Source: Cyanobacteria bacterium OH_PDB_230 (GTDB taxonomy: Bacteria; Cyanobacteriota; Vampirovibrionia; Gastranaerophilales; Gastranaerophilaceae). Taken from it: DNA of 64,000 bases. The DNA lies in assembly GCA_023421795.1 (NCBI GenBank), contig JAEZSO010000003.1, positions 434,001 to 498,000 of the forward strand. Direction: 5' to 3'. Shown one piece after another: positions 35,711-43,857 of this stretch; the first letter of the stretch is position 1, and every line of letters begins with the position of its first letter. The notes under the pieces are model-generated. The model was not told the origin of the DNA. It did no database searches and worked only from the letters and a program-made list of their open reading frames with translations. The position numbers and the translations under genes were made by a program.

Positions 35711-36676
35711 CTATTTTTTAAATTCTTCCGGAGCATCTGGTCTCTCCGGGTTCCATCTGTCGAGTCCCATTTGTTTTCTGACCAGGCCGATTCCAACGTG
35801 AACTCTCCACTCATCCATTTTTAATTGTGCTGCAATGATTTTATGGCAGCCGATAGGAGGAAGAGGAAGTAACGGTTCATACAGATTTTTTATTGCAAAT
35901 AATTGATCCGGGCTCACCGCAAGTTTTCTTTTAGGGAAAGGTAATTTTGGCAGCATCATTTTTTGTCTGACCAAATTTATTCCAAAAAATACTTTTCTTG
36001 GTTCTAAATCAATAGCACTGCCGATTACTTCATGTATATCAGGGTTCGGCAATGGAAGTGTTTTTTTGTATAATAACTCAATTTGAGCTATTTGTTCTTT
36101 TGTGACTAATAACTGTTTTGGTTTATTAAACGGTCTTCTGTTTGGAGGCCCGCCTTGTGGTCTGAACCTGTTATCTCTTTGTGGAGGTCTGCTATCTCTT
36201 CCTCTTGGAGGGTAAGATGGTCTTCCTTGTTGATTATATCTATCCTGAGGAGGTCTTGGAGGTCTATCATATCTGTTTCCAGAATTATATGAAGGTCTGT
36301 CTCCGTATGCAGGCCTGTCTCCATAGGCAGGTCTGTCGCCATATGAAGGTCTGTCTCCCTGATAACTTGGTCTTTCGCTCTGATAATTAGACCTATCTCC
36401 TTGTTGGTAAGGTCTTTGAAACCTTTGTTGAGGTCTGTCATATCTTTTCTGTTCAAAATTCCTGAAAGGTTTTTTCTCTTCGCTATCAGTAGGCGTTGCC
36501 GTACTATATGAACTCAATGGTGTTGTTTTTTCAGTTTTTAATGTTGTTTCTGCTTCTTGTGCATCTTCACCTAAAATAGGTTTTTTGTCTGGGTATAAAC
36601 AACTAGGACAAATAACTCTTTTGGGGTTTTTAGTTTCGAACTCAGCTCCACATTTAGTGCATTTATTAATATACAT
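35711..36676 (-). CDS. Zinc-ribbon protein with disordered Arg/Tyr/Pro-rich repeats and a duplicated C-terminal domain
   Basis: A 321-aa protein of unknown function in three parts. Residues 4-27 form a zinc ribbon (CTKCGAEF...VICPSC). Residues 75-195 are disordered and basic, built from Asp-Arg-Pro-rich units such as YGDRPA repeated in tandem, with many Arg, Gln, Tyr and Gly residues. Residues 195-315 hold two copies of a domain of about 60 residues: LPNPDIHEVIGSAIDLEPRK and LPPIGCHKIIAAQLKMDEWR, each ending in an LVR(Q/K)xM segment. The disordered part resembles RNA-binding or condensate-forming tails. It starts the operon with rimM and trmD (11-base gap), suggesting a link to ribosome or tRNA biology. 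Confidence 0.8.
   Translation of the reverse strand: MYINKCTKCGAEFETKNPKRVICPSCLYPDKKPILGEDAQEAETTLKTEKTTPLSSYSTATPTDSEEKKPFRNFEQKRYDRPQQRFQRPYQQGDRSNYQSERPSYQGDRPSYGDRPAYGDRPAYGDRPSYNSGNRYDRPPRPPQDRYNQQGRPSYPPRGRDSRPPQRDNRFRPQGGPPNRRPFNKPKQLLVTKEQIAQIELLYKKTLPLPNPDIHEVIGSAIDLEPRKVFFGINLVRQKMMLPKLPFPKRKLAVSPDQLFAIKNLYEPLLPLPPIGCHKIIAAQLKMDEWRVHVGIGLVRKQMGLDRWNPERPDAPEEFKK
36294..36360 (-). repeat. 18-bp tandem repeat encoding YGDRP(A/S)
   Basis: Three to four imperfect copies of an 18-base unit (plus-strand form GGTCTGTCTCCGTATGCA) lie inside the zinc-ribbon gene. They keep the reading frame and encode the disordered Asp-Arg-Pro repeats, so copy number could change without a frameshift. Confidence 0.8.
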
Positions 36677-36798
36677 TTAGGTTAGCCCCTTTTGCTTTGC
36701 AAGTAAAAACATTATTCCTCTCCATAACTTGCAATGGATATTATATTTAAATCTATTTTATATGTAAAAATACTAAATGACAAGTTTTTTATTATGAA

Positions 36799-38751
36799 TT
36801 ATATTAAAATCTTTGTTCTTGACTGGAGTTGTTCTATGTTTGTTATAATAAACTGTCTGGTATAGTTAAATTTCTTGTCATTATTAAAGAAATATTCTTC
36901 TAATGATTTAATGATTTCCAGTTGTGTTTGATAGTCGAATTGTCCGTCTTTTTCTTTTAAGAGCCAACTTAAATTAGATTCTTCATCCCTGCTGATTGAT
37001 TTAATCAATTCAGATGAAGCTTTTGGACCTTCAATTATTCTCATGAATGTATTTAAACAGTTTTTTAGATATTTTGATCCTTTTTCAGTAATTTGTTTAT
37101 AGCGTAAAACTTCCCTTTTATAGTTTTTTAAGTCAATTTGTCCATTTTTTATCAGGTTTATGGCTTCTTCGAGTCTGTTGGCTTCGTTTTTCAAATTACT
37201 GATAACGTTTTCGTAGTTTGGATTGTATTCTAATTTGTTTATCTCTTCATCAACACTTGGCTTTGGTTCTGTTATCAAAGTCAGGACATCTTCAAGAGGG
37301 ACGTTGTTAAATCCGTCTATTTGAGCGCCGCCAGGAGACGAATTAATTAATATTTTCTCCTCTTTAAATCTTTTAGCAAAGTTTTTGAAATATTCTATGA
37401 ATAAGGAATAACCTTGTTCTGTAATAAGAGTTTCGCCATTTTGTCCTTTTACAGGCATAATGGAGTTATTTAGTTCTTCCAGCCTTTTTGCTAAGAGTTT
37501 ATTTTGGACATCTAATGGAACAGTTGATTCTTTGCCGAAGCTCGCTATCCTGTATTCTTCATAGTTGTCTGGTACAATTTTAGCGGCATTGGTTTTTTCA
37601 TCTATTATACATTTTAAGTTGCTGAAAGCACTGTCGTGAGAATAACATTGCCCATCAGTATAGGCTAAGTCTTGGCCGATAAGAATTATAGGATTGCATC
37701 CCAGTAGATGCGCCGAATACATAGCATTATAAGAAACTGTTCCTTTTGTCTCATATTTTGAAGAATCTTCTCCTAATATTTTAGCCAACCATACATTTGA
37801 AATATTTTCACATGATAATGTTCTGAATTTATTTTTATAATTCAATTGTAAAAATTCTTTATTGGTATAGCCTTCATGTACAAAATTAATATCAGATAAA
37901 TCAAAATCTCTAATCTGAGCACTGCTGTCGTGCATTTCAATTGCGTGAAGAAAATCAGGCTTTATTCCGGCTTTTTCTAAGGCTTTATAGGCTGTACCTA
38001 CACAAAAAATTAGCACTTTGTCCTGATATTTTTTTAATATTTCGATATTTTTAGCTAAAGAAGGCCCCGCTGAAACAATCACGGCGGGCACATTTTTGAA
38101 TTTATCAGTGAGTAAATCCAAAGGCTTACTTTCAATTTTTAGCGGCAAGTTGTTTAATGTATTCAATATAAAAGAGTAATCAAGTCTTTTGAAAAAATCG
38201 AAATTGCAGGCAATTATTGAATTAATTCTTGTAAGTTCTTTTACAAGTGCTTCCAGTTCGCTATGATTATGTTGCCTATGATATGTTAGGAAATGACACT
38301 TTGTTATATTTTTGAATGAATAGATACCATTGAATATTTTTTCGAGCATGTCAAAATCAGTCGCCACAAAAATATTTTTCTTGGACAATTCTGCTTTGAA
38401 GTCGACCATCTCAAGGGTTATTCTTAAAACTTCCAAATTTGGTTCATATAGTATAACCATGCCTTGGGCATTGTCGCAAAATTCTTTAAATAAATATCCT
38501 AAACCCAGACCGAAAATTATATGTATATGATTTGCACTGTCTTCGCTTTTCTCCAAAATCTCTTTTGCTTCTTTTTCAGCACCTGTTTGAGAATGCACAG
38601 GAACACCATTTATGCTCAGATTAGGCTCTTTTAGCTGGGTCTCGCACATAGATAAGTTTTGTACAAGCGCAGTAATAGATTTCAGTTGATCTGAAATATT
38701 TGGGTTGTATCTGTTAATTTGGTTTAAATTTTCTTCAAAAATATTATTCAT
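36799..38751 (-). CDS. Maf-like (DUF115/MptE-type) motility accessory glycosyltransferase family protein
   Basis: A 650-aa protein matching the motility accessory factor family, some members of which transfer nonulosonic acids to flagellin. The central DUF115 (6-hydroxymethylpterin pyrophosphokinase-like) domain has the signature NVPAVIVSAGPSLAKNIEIL near residue 225, VLIFCVGTAYKALEKAGIKP and NPIILIGQDLAYTDG. An N-terminal region (FGLGLGYLFKEF) and a helical C-terminal tail complete the usual layout. No nonulosonate synthesis gene or flagellin gene is next to it. Its presence is consistent with a flagellum or another glycosylated surface protein. It is preceded by rlmN on the same strand. Confidence 0.85.
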   Translation of the reverse strand: MNNIFEENLNQINRYNPNISDQLKSITALVQNLSMCETQLKEPNLSINGVPVHSQTGAEKEAKEILEKSEDSANHIHIIFGLGLGYLFKEFCDNAQGMVILYEPNLEVLRITLEMVDFKAELSKKNIFVATDFDMLEKIFNGIYSFKNITKCHFLTYHRQHNHSELEALVKELTRINSIIACNFDFFKRLDYSFILNTLNNLPLKIESKPLDLLTDKFKNVPAVIVSAGPSLAKNIEILKKYQDKVLIFCVGTAYKALEKAGIKPDFLHAIEMHDSSAQIRDFDLSDINFVHEGYTNKEFLQLNYKNKFRTLSCENISNVWLAKILGEDSSKYETKGTVSYNAMYSAHLLGCNPIILIGQDLAYTDGQCYSHDSAFSNLKCIIDEKTNAAKIVPDNYEEYRIASFGKESTVPLDVQNKLLAKRLEELNNSIMPVKGQNGETLITEQGYSLFIEYFKNFAKRFKEEKILINSSPGGAQIDGFNNVPLEDVLTLITEPKPSVDEEINKLEYNPNYENVISNLKNEANRLEEAINLIKNGQIDLKNYKREVLRYKQITEKGSKYLKNCLNTFMRIIEGPKASSELIKSISRDEESNLSWLLKEKDGQFDYQTQLEIIKSLEEYFFNNDKKFNYTRQFIITNIEQLQSRTKILI

Positions 38752-38809
38752 TTTGCCCGAGTAAAGACTACATACAACTATTTTATCATCTTGAGCCGGA
38801 AAAGGACAA

Positions 38810-39835
38810 TTATTTTTTCTTGCAGCTTAATTGGCCGCAGGCTGCATCAATATCAGCGCCTCTTTCAAGACGTACGGTAACTTTTTTGCCGGCTGCCTCT
38901 AGAATGTATTTAAACTTCATAACAGACTCTTTTGAGGGTTTTTGATATTTACAAAACTCGTTAGCATTATAAATAATTAAATTTACGTTACTTTTTAGTG
39001 TGTTGATTAATAAAGCTAATTTTTTGGCATCTTCTACAGAGTCATTCAAATCTTTGATAAGAGTGTATTCTATTGTAACCCTTCTTCCGGTTTTGTTTGT
39101 ATACTCTTTTAACGTCTTTATAAGGGATTCTATCTTGTACTTGTTTTCGACCGGCATGATTACTTTCCTTGTTTCAGAGTCTGCCGCATGTAATGAAATA
39201 GCCAAAGTTGACTGCATATTTAAGTTTGCCAGTTTTTCTATTTCAGGTATTATCCCGCAAGTAGATATTGTAAGCCTTCTTGCTCCTACTTGATATTCTT
39301 TGTTGAAAATGTCCATTGCTTTAAGGAGATTATCCGTGTTAAGTAACGGCTCACCTTGTCCCATAAAGACTATATTTGTTATTTTCAGCTTTGTATCGCT
39401 CTGTATTAAGTGAATTTGTTGAACAATTTCATCTGATGTTAAATTTCTCTTAAAGCCGAGTTTTGCTGTTGCGCAGAAGTCACATCCCATTTTGCATCCG
39501 ACCTGAGTACTCAAACAGGCTGTAAGATTTGATCTGTTATCAAACCTCATCAAGACTGACTCTGTGAAGTTGCCATCTTCCAGCTCAAACAAATATTTAA
39601 TTGTTCCATCCTGACTAACCTGCTTTTCTTTTATTTTGATGTCAGAAATATAGGCTGTTTCTTTGAGCTTTTCCCTGAAATCAGCCGGTAAATTTGTCAT
39701 TTCATCTATAGTATTCACTGATTTTAAGTAAATCCAGTGATAAATTTGTTTTGCGCGAAATTTAGAAGCACCTAGTTTTTCTGTAAATTTTTCAATTTCT
39801 TCTAAATTTTTACCTGTTAAAAGTAATTTCTCCAT
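38810..39835 (-). CDS. rlmN: Dual-specificity 23S rRNA/tRNA adenine-C2 methyltransferase RlmN
   Basis: Radical SAM enzyme that makes 2-methyladenosine at 23S rRNA A2503 and tRNA A37. The product is 341 aa from the ATG at 39835, chosen because AAGGA lies 5 bases before it; a longer frame starting at 39877 adds a hydrophobic stretch with no support. The cluster motif CKMGCDFC sits in LSTQVGCKMGCDFCATAKLGF-type context. The conserved catalytic Cys is in the C-terminal ERGADIDAACGQL segment. Other motifs (FMGQGEPLLN, STCGIIP, HAADSETR) are intact. Confidence 0.96.
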   Translation of the reverse strand: MEKLLLTGKNLEEIEKFTEKLGASKFRAKQIYHWIYLKSVNTIDEMTNLPADFREKLKETAYISDIKIKEKQVSQDGTIKYLFELEDGNFTESVLMRFDNRSNLTACLSTQVGCKMGCDFCATAKLGFKRNLTSDEIVQQIHLIQSDTKLKITNIVFMGQGEPLLNTDNLLKAMDIFNKEYQVGARRLTISTCGIIPEIEKLANLNMQSTLAISLHAADSETRKVIMPVENKYKIESLIKTLKEYTNKTGRRVTIEYTLIKDLNDSVEDAKKLALLINTLKSNVNLIIYNANEFCKYQKPSKESVMKFKYILEAAGKKVTVRLERGADIDAACGQLSCKKK

Positions 39836-39921
39836 CATATTCCTTAACTTTAATAAAAAGTTTAACATAAATAGCACTTTTGTAATAAAATATTATAAAA
39901 TACCCTTAGAGGATAAAATCT

Positions 39922-40515
39922 ATGCTAAAAGTAGCAATAACTGGAAATATAGGGTCTGGAAAATCGTTAGTAGAAAAGCTTCTTAAAAAAAGAGGCTATA
40001 CCGTGAGTGATGCCGACAAAATTGCACACGATATACTTAAAAATGATTTTGAAACTATAGAAAAAATTAATACATTCTTTGGTCATAAAGATATTTATGA
40101 TGATGATGGAAGTATCTCAAGAAAAAAATTAGGAAAACTGGTTTTTTCATCGCCTGGCATGCGATATAAATTAGAATTTATAATGCATCCTGTTATTAAA
40201 GCAAAAATGAAGGAATTTTTAGATCAAGAAAGAGATTTGAAGGTTTTATTTCTTTCTGTCCCACTGCTTTTTGAAGCGAATATGCAAGATCTTTTTGATA
40301 AGACTTTATTTGTAGCCGCAGATGAAAATTTGCGTTTAAAGCGAATATTATCCAGAGATAATCTTGAGTATGGGGAAGCAAAAGACAGAATTGCTGCTCA
40401 AATGCCGCAGGAACAAAAGATGGACAAATGTGATTTTGTAATTTATAACAATACAAATGTCGCAAGTCTTGAGTTTCAGCTTGATTTAATTTTGAAGAAA
40501 ATTATTGTTTCTTAG
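39922..40515 (+). CDS. coaE: Dephospho-CoA kinase
   Basis: Last step of coenzyme A synthesis, phosphorylating the 3'-hydroxyl of dephospho-CoA. The 197 aa length is normal. The P-loop reads GNIGSGKS (residues 8-15), followed by VSDADKIAHDIL and VLFLSVPLLFEANMQDLFD, which match the CoA-binding and lid regions. GAGG lies 9 bases before the ATG. It is divergent from rlmN across about 86 bases and overlaps the GH57-like gene by 14 bases at its 3' end. Confidence 0.95.
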   Translation: MLKVAITGNIGSGKSLVEKLLKKRGYTVSDADKIAHDILKNDFETIEKINTFFGHKDIYDDDGSISRKKLGKLVFSSPGMRYKLEFIMHPVIKAKMKEFLDQERDLKVLFLSVPLLFEANMQDLFDKTLFVAADENLRLKRILSRDNLEYGEAKDRIAAQMPQEQKMDKCDFVIYNNTNVASLEFQLDLILKKIIVS

Positions 40516-43018
40516 CTTCTTCTAATTCACTCGTTGCTTTTATTATTACTGACTTATAAAACTCTGTATTTATATTGAGATATTCGCCAAGTTTAAGTAC
40601 GCATAAAAGCTGATTTCTGCTGCTTATTATATCGGTTTCTTTCGCTGCAGTCTCGATAATTTCTGTGAAGCGTCTGAATACTTTGCTAAAATATATATTC
40701 TGAGGTTCTGCGATATCAACTTTTATTTCCAAAGCATCAATGTATTCAAAAATCTCAAGTGCTTTTTCCAGCCTGTGATTTTCGTAGGTTCTGGTGAAAT
40801 CTTTTACTCTTTCAATTATTTGCTGAGAAAAGAATCTGCTTGTTGGTTCTTTGTCTAAATCAATTCCTAGAATTTTGGCTTCGTTATTGATTTCGATCGC
40901 TGCTTGAATGGTTTGTTCATCCAATACAAGGTCATCTTCTTTGAATATATTGTTAAAGTCTTGAGATAAAGTGTATTGAGCTGCTATTTTGAACTCTTGT
41001 GGTACGCTCAATCCAAGCTGTTGAAGATGCAAAATTGAAGTCTTGCCCTCATCGTAGACATCTCTGTAGTTATTAGAAAATTTACCAAGTTTGTCTTTTA
41101 AAAGTCTTGTTAGAATGGTTTTTCTTTCTTCGATAAATATATCTTTCAATGAATAATATTCCCTGCCGAAGTAATGATCGATTATCCTAACCATTTCTGT
41201 AACAAGTGATTCTGAATACGTGCTTAATAGCTCTTTAGAAAGTTTGTTATACTCTGATTGATCAGTGTATTCTTTTATTGCGCAATGGAAATCTCCGCTT
41301 GAGTACTGCAACAGCGCAAACATAAAATCTGATTTTTCGTGCGTAATTTTAGATTTGATTTCAATTCTTCCAACCGCAAAGTTTGTATTTCCTTTAGAAG
41401 TTTTTTTGTAGGAATGTTTGATTATTTCATAACAATAGAGATTTATATTTTTTTCGTGTGTTTCATATAGCGATGACAAGGCCCAGAGTGTTGCTATTTG
41501 TTTTGCGGTCACTACAGAGGGTTTAACAAACCTTTCATAAATATCTTTTCCGTTGCCGAAGCCTTGGATGTTACTTTTTGCTTCTGATAAAATTTCTAAA
41601 AATTTAGACTCGATATCCAGCTCTGAAAAATCTGCGAATAATTGTATTGCTCTGGCTGCATATTTCATTATTTGAGTTGTTTCTATACCCGATAATTCGG
41701 AGAAAAACCAACCGCAGCTTGTGTACATAAGCATTGCCTGCCTTTGGATTTCCATCAATTTTAATGCATTTACCCTGTCAGTTTCGTTTAAACCCGGCTT
41801 GAGGTTTTTATTAAAGAAATCGAGTATCGAATTTTCGCTTCTGTCTAAAATGACTTCTATATAGGAGTTTCTCGCCACCCAAGGATCATTAAAGTACTTT
41901 CGACCTTGATCTTCAAAAACCTTGACCATTTCGTCTCTAAGGTAGTCTAACGCTTGTCTTAAAGGCTTTCTCCATTTTTGATTCCAGCCACACATACCTC
42001 CCGTAGAACAACCGCAATCATCGTTCCATCTGCCGACTCCATGTGCGCAGCTCCAAGAGGATACAGGCTTTATTTCCACTTCATATTGGGTTTCTTCTTG
42101 CTCTAGGTAATTTGCATAGTTTGTGATGCAAAAACCTTCATCTTTAGCCCTGATTCTTAATATGTATGCCAATGCCATATCGCCGAATTTAGTATGATGA
42201 CCGTAGCTTTCTCCGTCAGTTGCTATATTTACTATTTGATTATAATCTCGTGCTTCACAGACTCCGTCTTTTAATCGGCAGATAAACCTGTTGCCATCGG
42301 TTAAGAGTTCATCAAATGCGACAGATTTTGAAATAGCGCCGTCATAAAAGAACAAATCTATGTATTTTTCAGGATCGGATTTTATAAAATATCTATACGC
42401 TTTAGCCGGGTCAATGTTGCCCCAACTGCAATCCTGCCAATTTTTTTCTCCGATTTTTCGGAACTTTTGTGCTTGATACGGCGACAGAATAGTAAATTTA
42501 ATGCCGCAGTCGACCAATACTTCTAAAGTCTCGTCATCCGTTGCGGTTTCAGCCAACCATATTCCCTCGGGAGCTCTGCCAAAGCGGTATTGGAAATCTT
42601 TAATGCCCCAGATTGTCTGGGTATATTTATCTTTTTTGTTTGCAAGAGGCATAATCATGTGGTTATACACTTGTGCCAATGCATTTCCATGCCCGTTGTT
42701 TTCGTAGCTGCTCTCTATGTCAGCTTTTATTATTCTTTCATAGGTATATGGAGCATAAAGTTCCAGCCATGACATTAGAGTAGGGCCAAAATTAAAGCTC
42801 ATATAGCTGTAGTTATTTACTATATCCAAAATTTGGTTTTTGTAATCAACAATTTTAGAAACTGAATTTGGTGAATAACATTCGACACAAATTCTTTCAT
42901 TCCAGTCATGAAAAGGAAGAGCACTTTCTTGCAATTCAATCGATTCTAACCAGGGATTTTCGCGTGGGGGCTGATAAAAATGACCATGAATTGTCAAGTA
43001 TTTTTTATTCTCTTTCAT
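40502..43018 (-). CDS. GH57-like glycoside hydrolase with DUF3536
   Basis: An 838-aa enzyme. It starts with the family-57 motif LTIHGHFYQPPRENPWLE, followed by FNFGPTLMSWLE, IWLAETATDDETLEVL and a later Asp-containing SYGHHTKFGDMALAY, which together define the TIM-barrel of GH57 proteins carrying DUF3536. A Cys cluster (DDCGCSTGGMCGW) follows, then a long helical C-terminal region. Relatives act on alpha-glucans such as glycogen, though the substrate of the DUF3536 group is not established to my knowledge. Start is ATG at 43018 with AGGAG 6 bases upstream; a TTG at 43024 is less likely. There is no signal peptide, so it is cytoplasmic. Confidence 0.88.
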   Translation of the reverse strand: MKENKKYLTIHGHFYQPPRENPWLESIELQESALPFHDWNERICVECYSPNSVSKIVDYKNQILDIVNNYSYMSFNFGPTLMSWLELYAPYTYERIIKADIESSYENNGHGNALAQVYNHMIMPLANKKDKYTQTIWGIKDFQYRFGRAPEGIWLAETATDDETLEVLVDCGIKFTILSPYQAQKFRKIGEKNWQDCSWGNIDPAKAYRYFIKSDPEKYIDLFFYDGAISKSVAFDELLTDGNRFICRLKDGVCEARDYNQIVNIATDGESYGHHTKFGDMALAYILRIRAKDEGFCITNYANYLEQEETQYEVEIKPVSSWSCAHGVGRWNDDCGCSTGGMCGWNQKWRKPLRQALDYLRDEMVKVFEDQGRKYFNDPWVARNSYIEVILDRSENSILDFFNKNLKPGLNETDRVNALKLMEIQRQAMLMYTSCGWFFSELSGIETTQIMKYAARAIQLFADFSELDIESKFLEILSEAKSNIQGFGNGKDIYERFVKPSVVTAKQIATLWALSSLYETHEKNINLYCYEIIKHSYKKTSKGNTNFAVGRIEIKSKITHEKSDFMFALLQYSSGDFHCAIKEYTDQSEYNKLSKELLSTYSESLVTEMVRIIDHYFGREYYSLKDIFIEERKTILTRLLKDKLGKFSNNYRDVYDEGKTSILHLQQLGLSVPQEFKIAAQYTLSQDFNNIFKEDDLVLDEQTIQAAIEINNEAKILGIDLDKEPTSRFFSQQIIERVKDFTRTYENHRLEKALEIFEYIDALEIKVDIAEPQNIYFSKVFRRFTEIIETAAKETDIISSRNQLLCVLKLGEYLNINTEFYKSVIIKATSELEEAKKQ

Positions 43019-43045
43019 CCTCAACTCCTAATTCCAGAATAATAA

Positions 43046-43567
43046 TTATTTTTTAACTGTTGATTTTGCACTCTGCTTTATTATAGCAAATTTTTTGATT
43101 TCTATCCAAGGATCACCGAGCGCATTTGAAAATACGGAACCTTCTATGCTTACTATATCTCCTGAGTTCAAATCAATATATTTTTCAGCTTCTGTTCTCG
43201 GCAAGAATAGTTTCATCTCTGAAAGGGGCACAGTGTGGTCTTTTACGTCATCTCTTTTTATCAGTATGCCGATAAAATCCTGAGATGATCTTAACGCAGG
43301 TTTATAATCAAGCCCTAGTGAAGAAAATTTATCAAAGGTTGCTTGAAATTTCACGGATTTATTTAAAAAGGAAGATGGTGAAGCAACTATTTCTAAAGGA
43401 GTAGTTGTTATTAAACGAGATTGATTATCTGTTTCGACAGTTTTTGTAACTGGAGCCGGTGCAGGCTTATTGTTTGCGCTTATTGGAGAATATCCTATCG
43501 CGAATGCTGTTAAAGCCGTTATGACAATACTGACTGCCCAAAATCTTTTACTAACTTTATTTTTCAT
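43046..43567 (-). CDS. Exported or membrane-anchored OB-fold-like protein, 173 aa
   Basis: Residues 9-30 form an N-terminal membrane anchor or signal sequence (FWAVSIVITALTAFAIGY) after a basic start. A Pro/Thr-rich linker (residues 32-60) leads to a beta-rich domain with the patterns SVKFQATFDKFSSLGL, FIGILIKRDD and GDIVSIEGSVFSNALGDPW. This resembles the OB-fold used by several periplasmic proteins. No catalytic residues are evident. It is downstream of the candidate structured RNA and upstream of the GH57-like gene, which begins 27 bases later on the same strand. Confidence 0.75.
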   Translation of the reverse strand: MKNKVSKRFWAVSIVITALTAFAIGYSPISANNKPAPAPVTKTVETDNQSRLITTTPLEIVASPSSFLNKSVKFQATFDKFSSLGLDYKPALRSSQDFIGILIKRDDVKDHTVPLSEMKLFLPRTEAEKYIDLNSGDIVSIEGSVFSNALGDPWIEIKKFAIIKQSAKSTVKK

Positions 43568-43673
43568 ATTAATACCTCAATAATTTTAAAAATATATTAA
43601 CATACAAAATTGAAAATATTAATAATCCTTTTTACAGCTTAGGTTAACAATTCAAATTTTAGACATAAAAAGA

Positions 43674-43759
43674 GTAGACTAGTTATTTTTTCATCCACTA
43701 ATCAAAGATTAAATCTTTATTCGCAACCCCGAATAAGTAATTGGATGTAACTAGCCTAC
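43674..43759 (-). ncRNA. Candidate structured RNA, about 86 nt, multi-branched, with U-rich tail
   Basis: On the minus strand a 12-bp closing helix pairs 43759-43748 with 43685-43674 (GTAGGCTAGTTA with TAACTAGTCTAC). It is fully paired if one G-U wobble is counted; on the plus strand that position is an A-C mismatch, so the minus strand is favoured. Stacked on it is a 6-bp helix CATCCA/TGGATG (43747-43742 with 43697-43692). Inside are two adjacent hairpins: ATTCG/CGAAT with loop GGGTTG (43734-43719) and AAAGAT/ATCTTT with loop TTA (43718-43704). The closing helix is followed by TCTTTTT. A TATTAT box at 43771-43766 puts the predicted transcript start on the first base of the helix. It could be a free RNA or a leader of the 173-aa gene. 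It matches no class I recognise. Confidence 0.6.
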
Positions 43760-43765
43760 ATTTAG

Positions 43766-43771
43766 ATAATA
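43766..43771 (-). promoter_or_regulatory. Candidate -10 box for the structured RNA
   Basis: TATTAT on the minus strand lies 6 bases before the first base of the closing helix and just after the leuB terminator. No good -35 box is seen. Confidence 0.45.
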
Positions 43772-43783
43772 TACCTGTTTTGC

Positions 43784-43815
43784 AAAAAATTCACTAGCCA
43801 ATGGTAGTGAATTTT
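43784..43815 (-). terminator. Intrinsic terminator after leuB
   Basis: An 11-bp stem (43786-43796 with 43805-43815, core TTCACTA/TAGTGAA) has an 8-base loop. On the minus strand it runs into six Ts. It lies about 43 bases past the leuB stop. Confidence 0.8.
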
Positions 43816-43857
43816 GCTTAAAATATGATAGTTTATCGTTAATACTTAAGTAGTATT

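Noticed and set aside
36106..36456. Open frames in other frames over the DRP repeat tract
   Set aside because: They arise from the biased repeat and show no protein-like composition.
43674..43759. A tRNA gene at the structured-RNA site
   Set aside because: The length fits, but the closing helix is 12 bp, no T-loop (GTTCGA) or D-arm is present, and no anticodon loop can be drawn.
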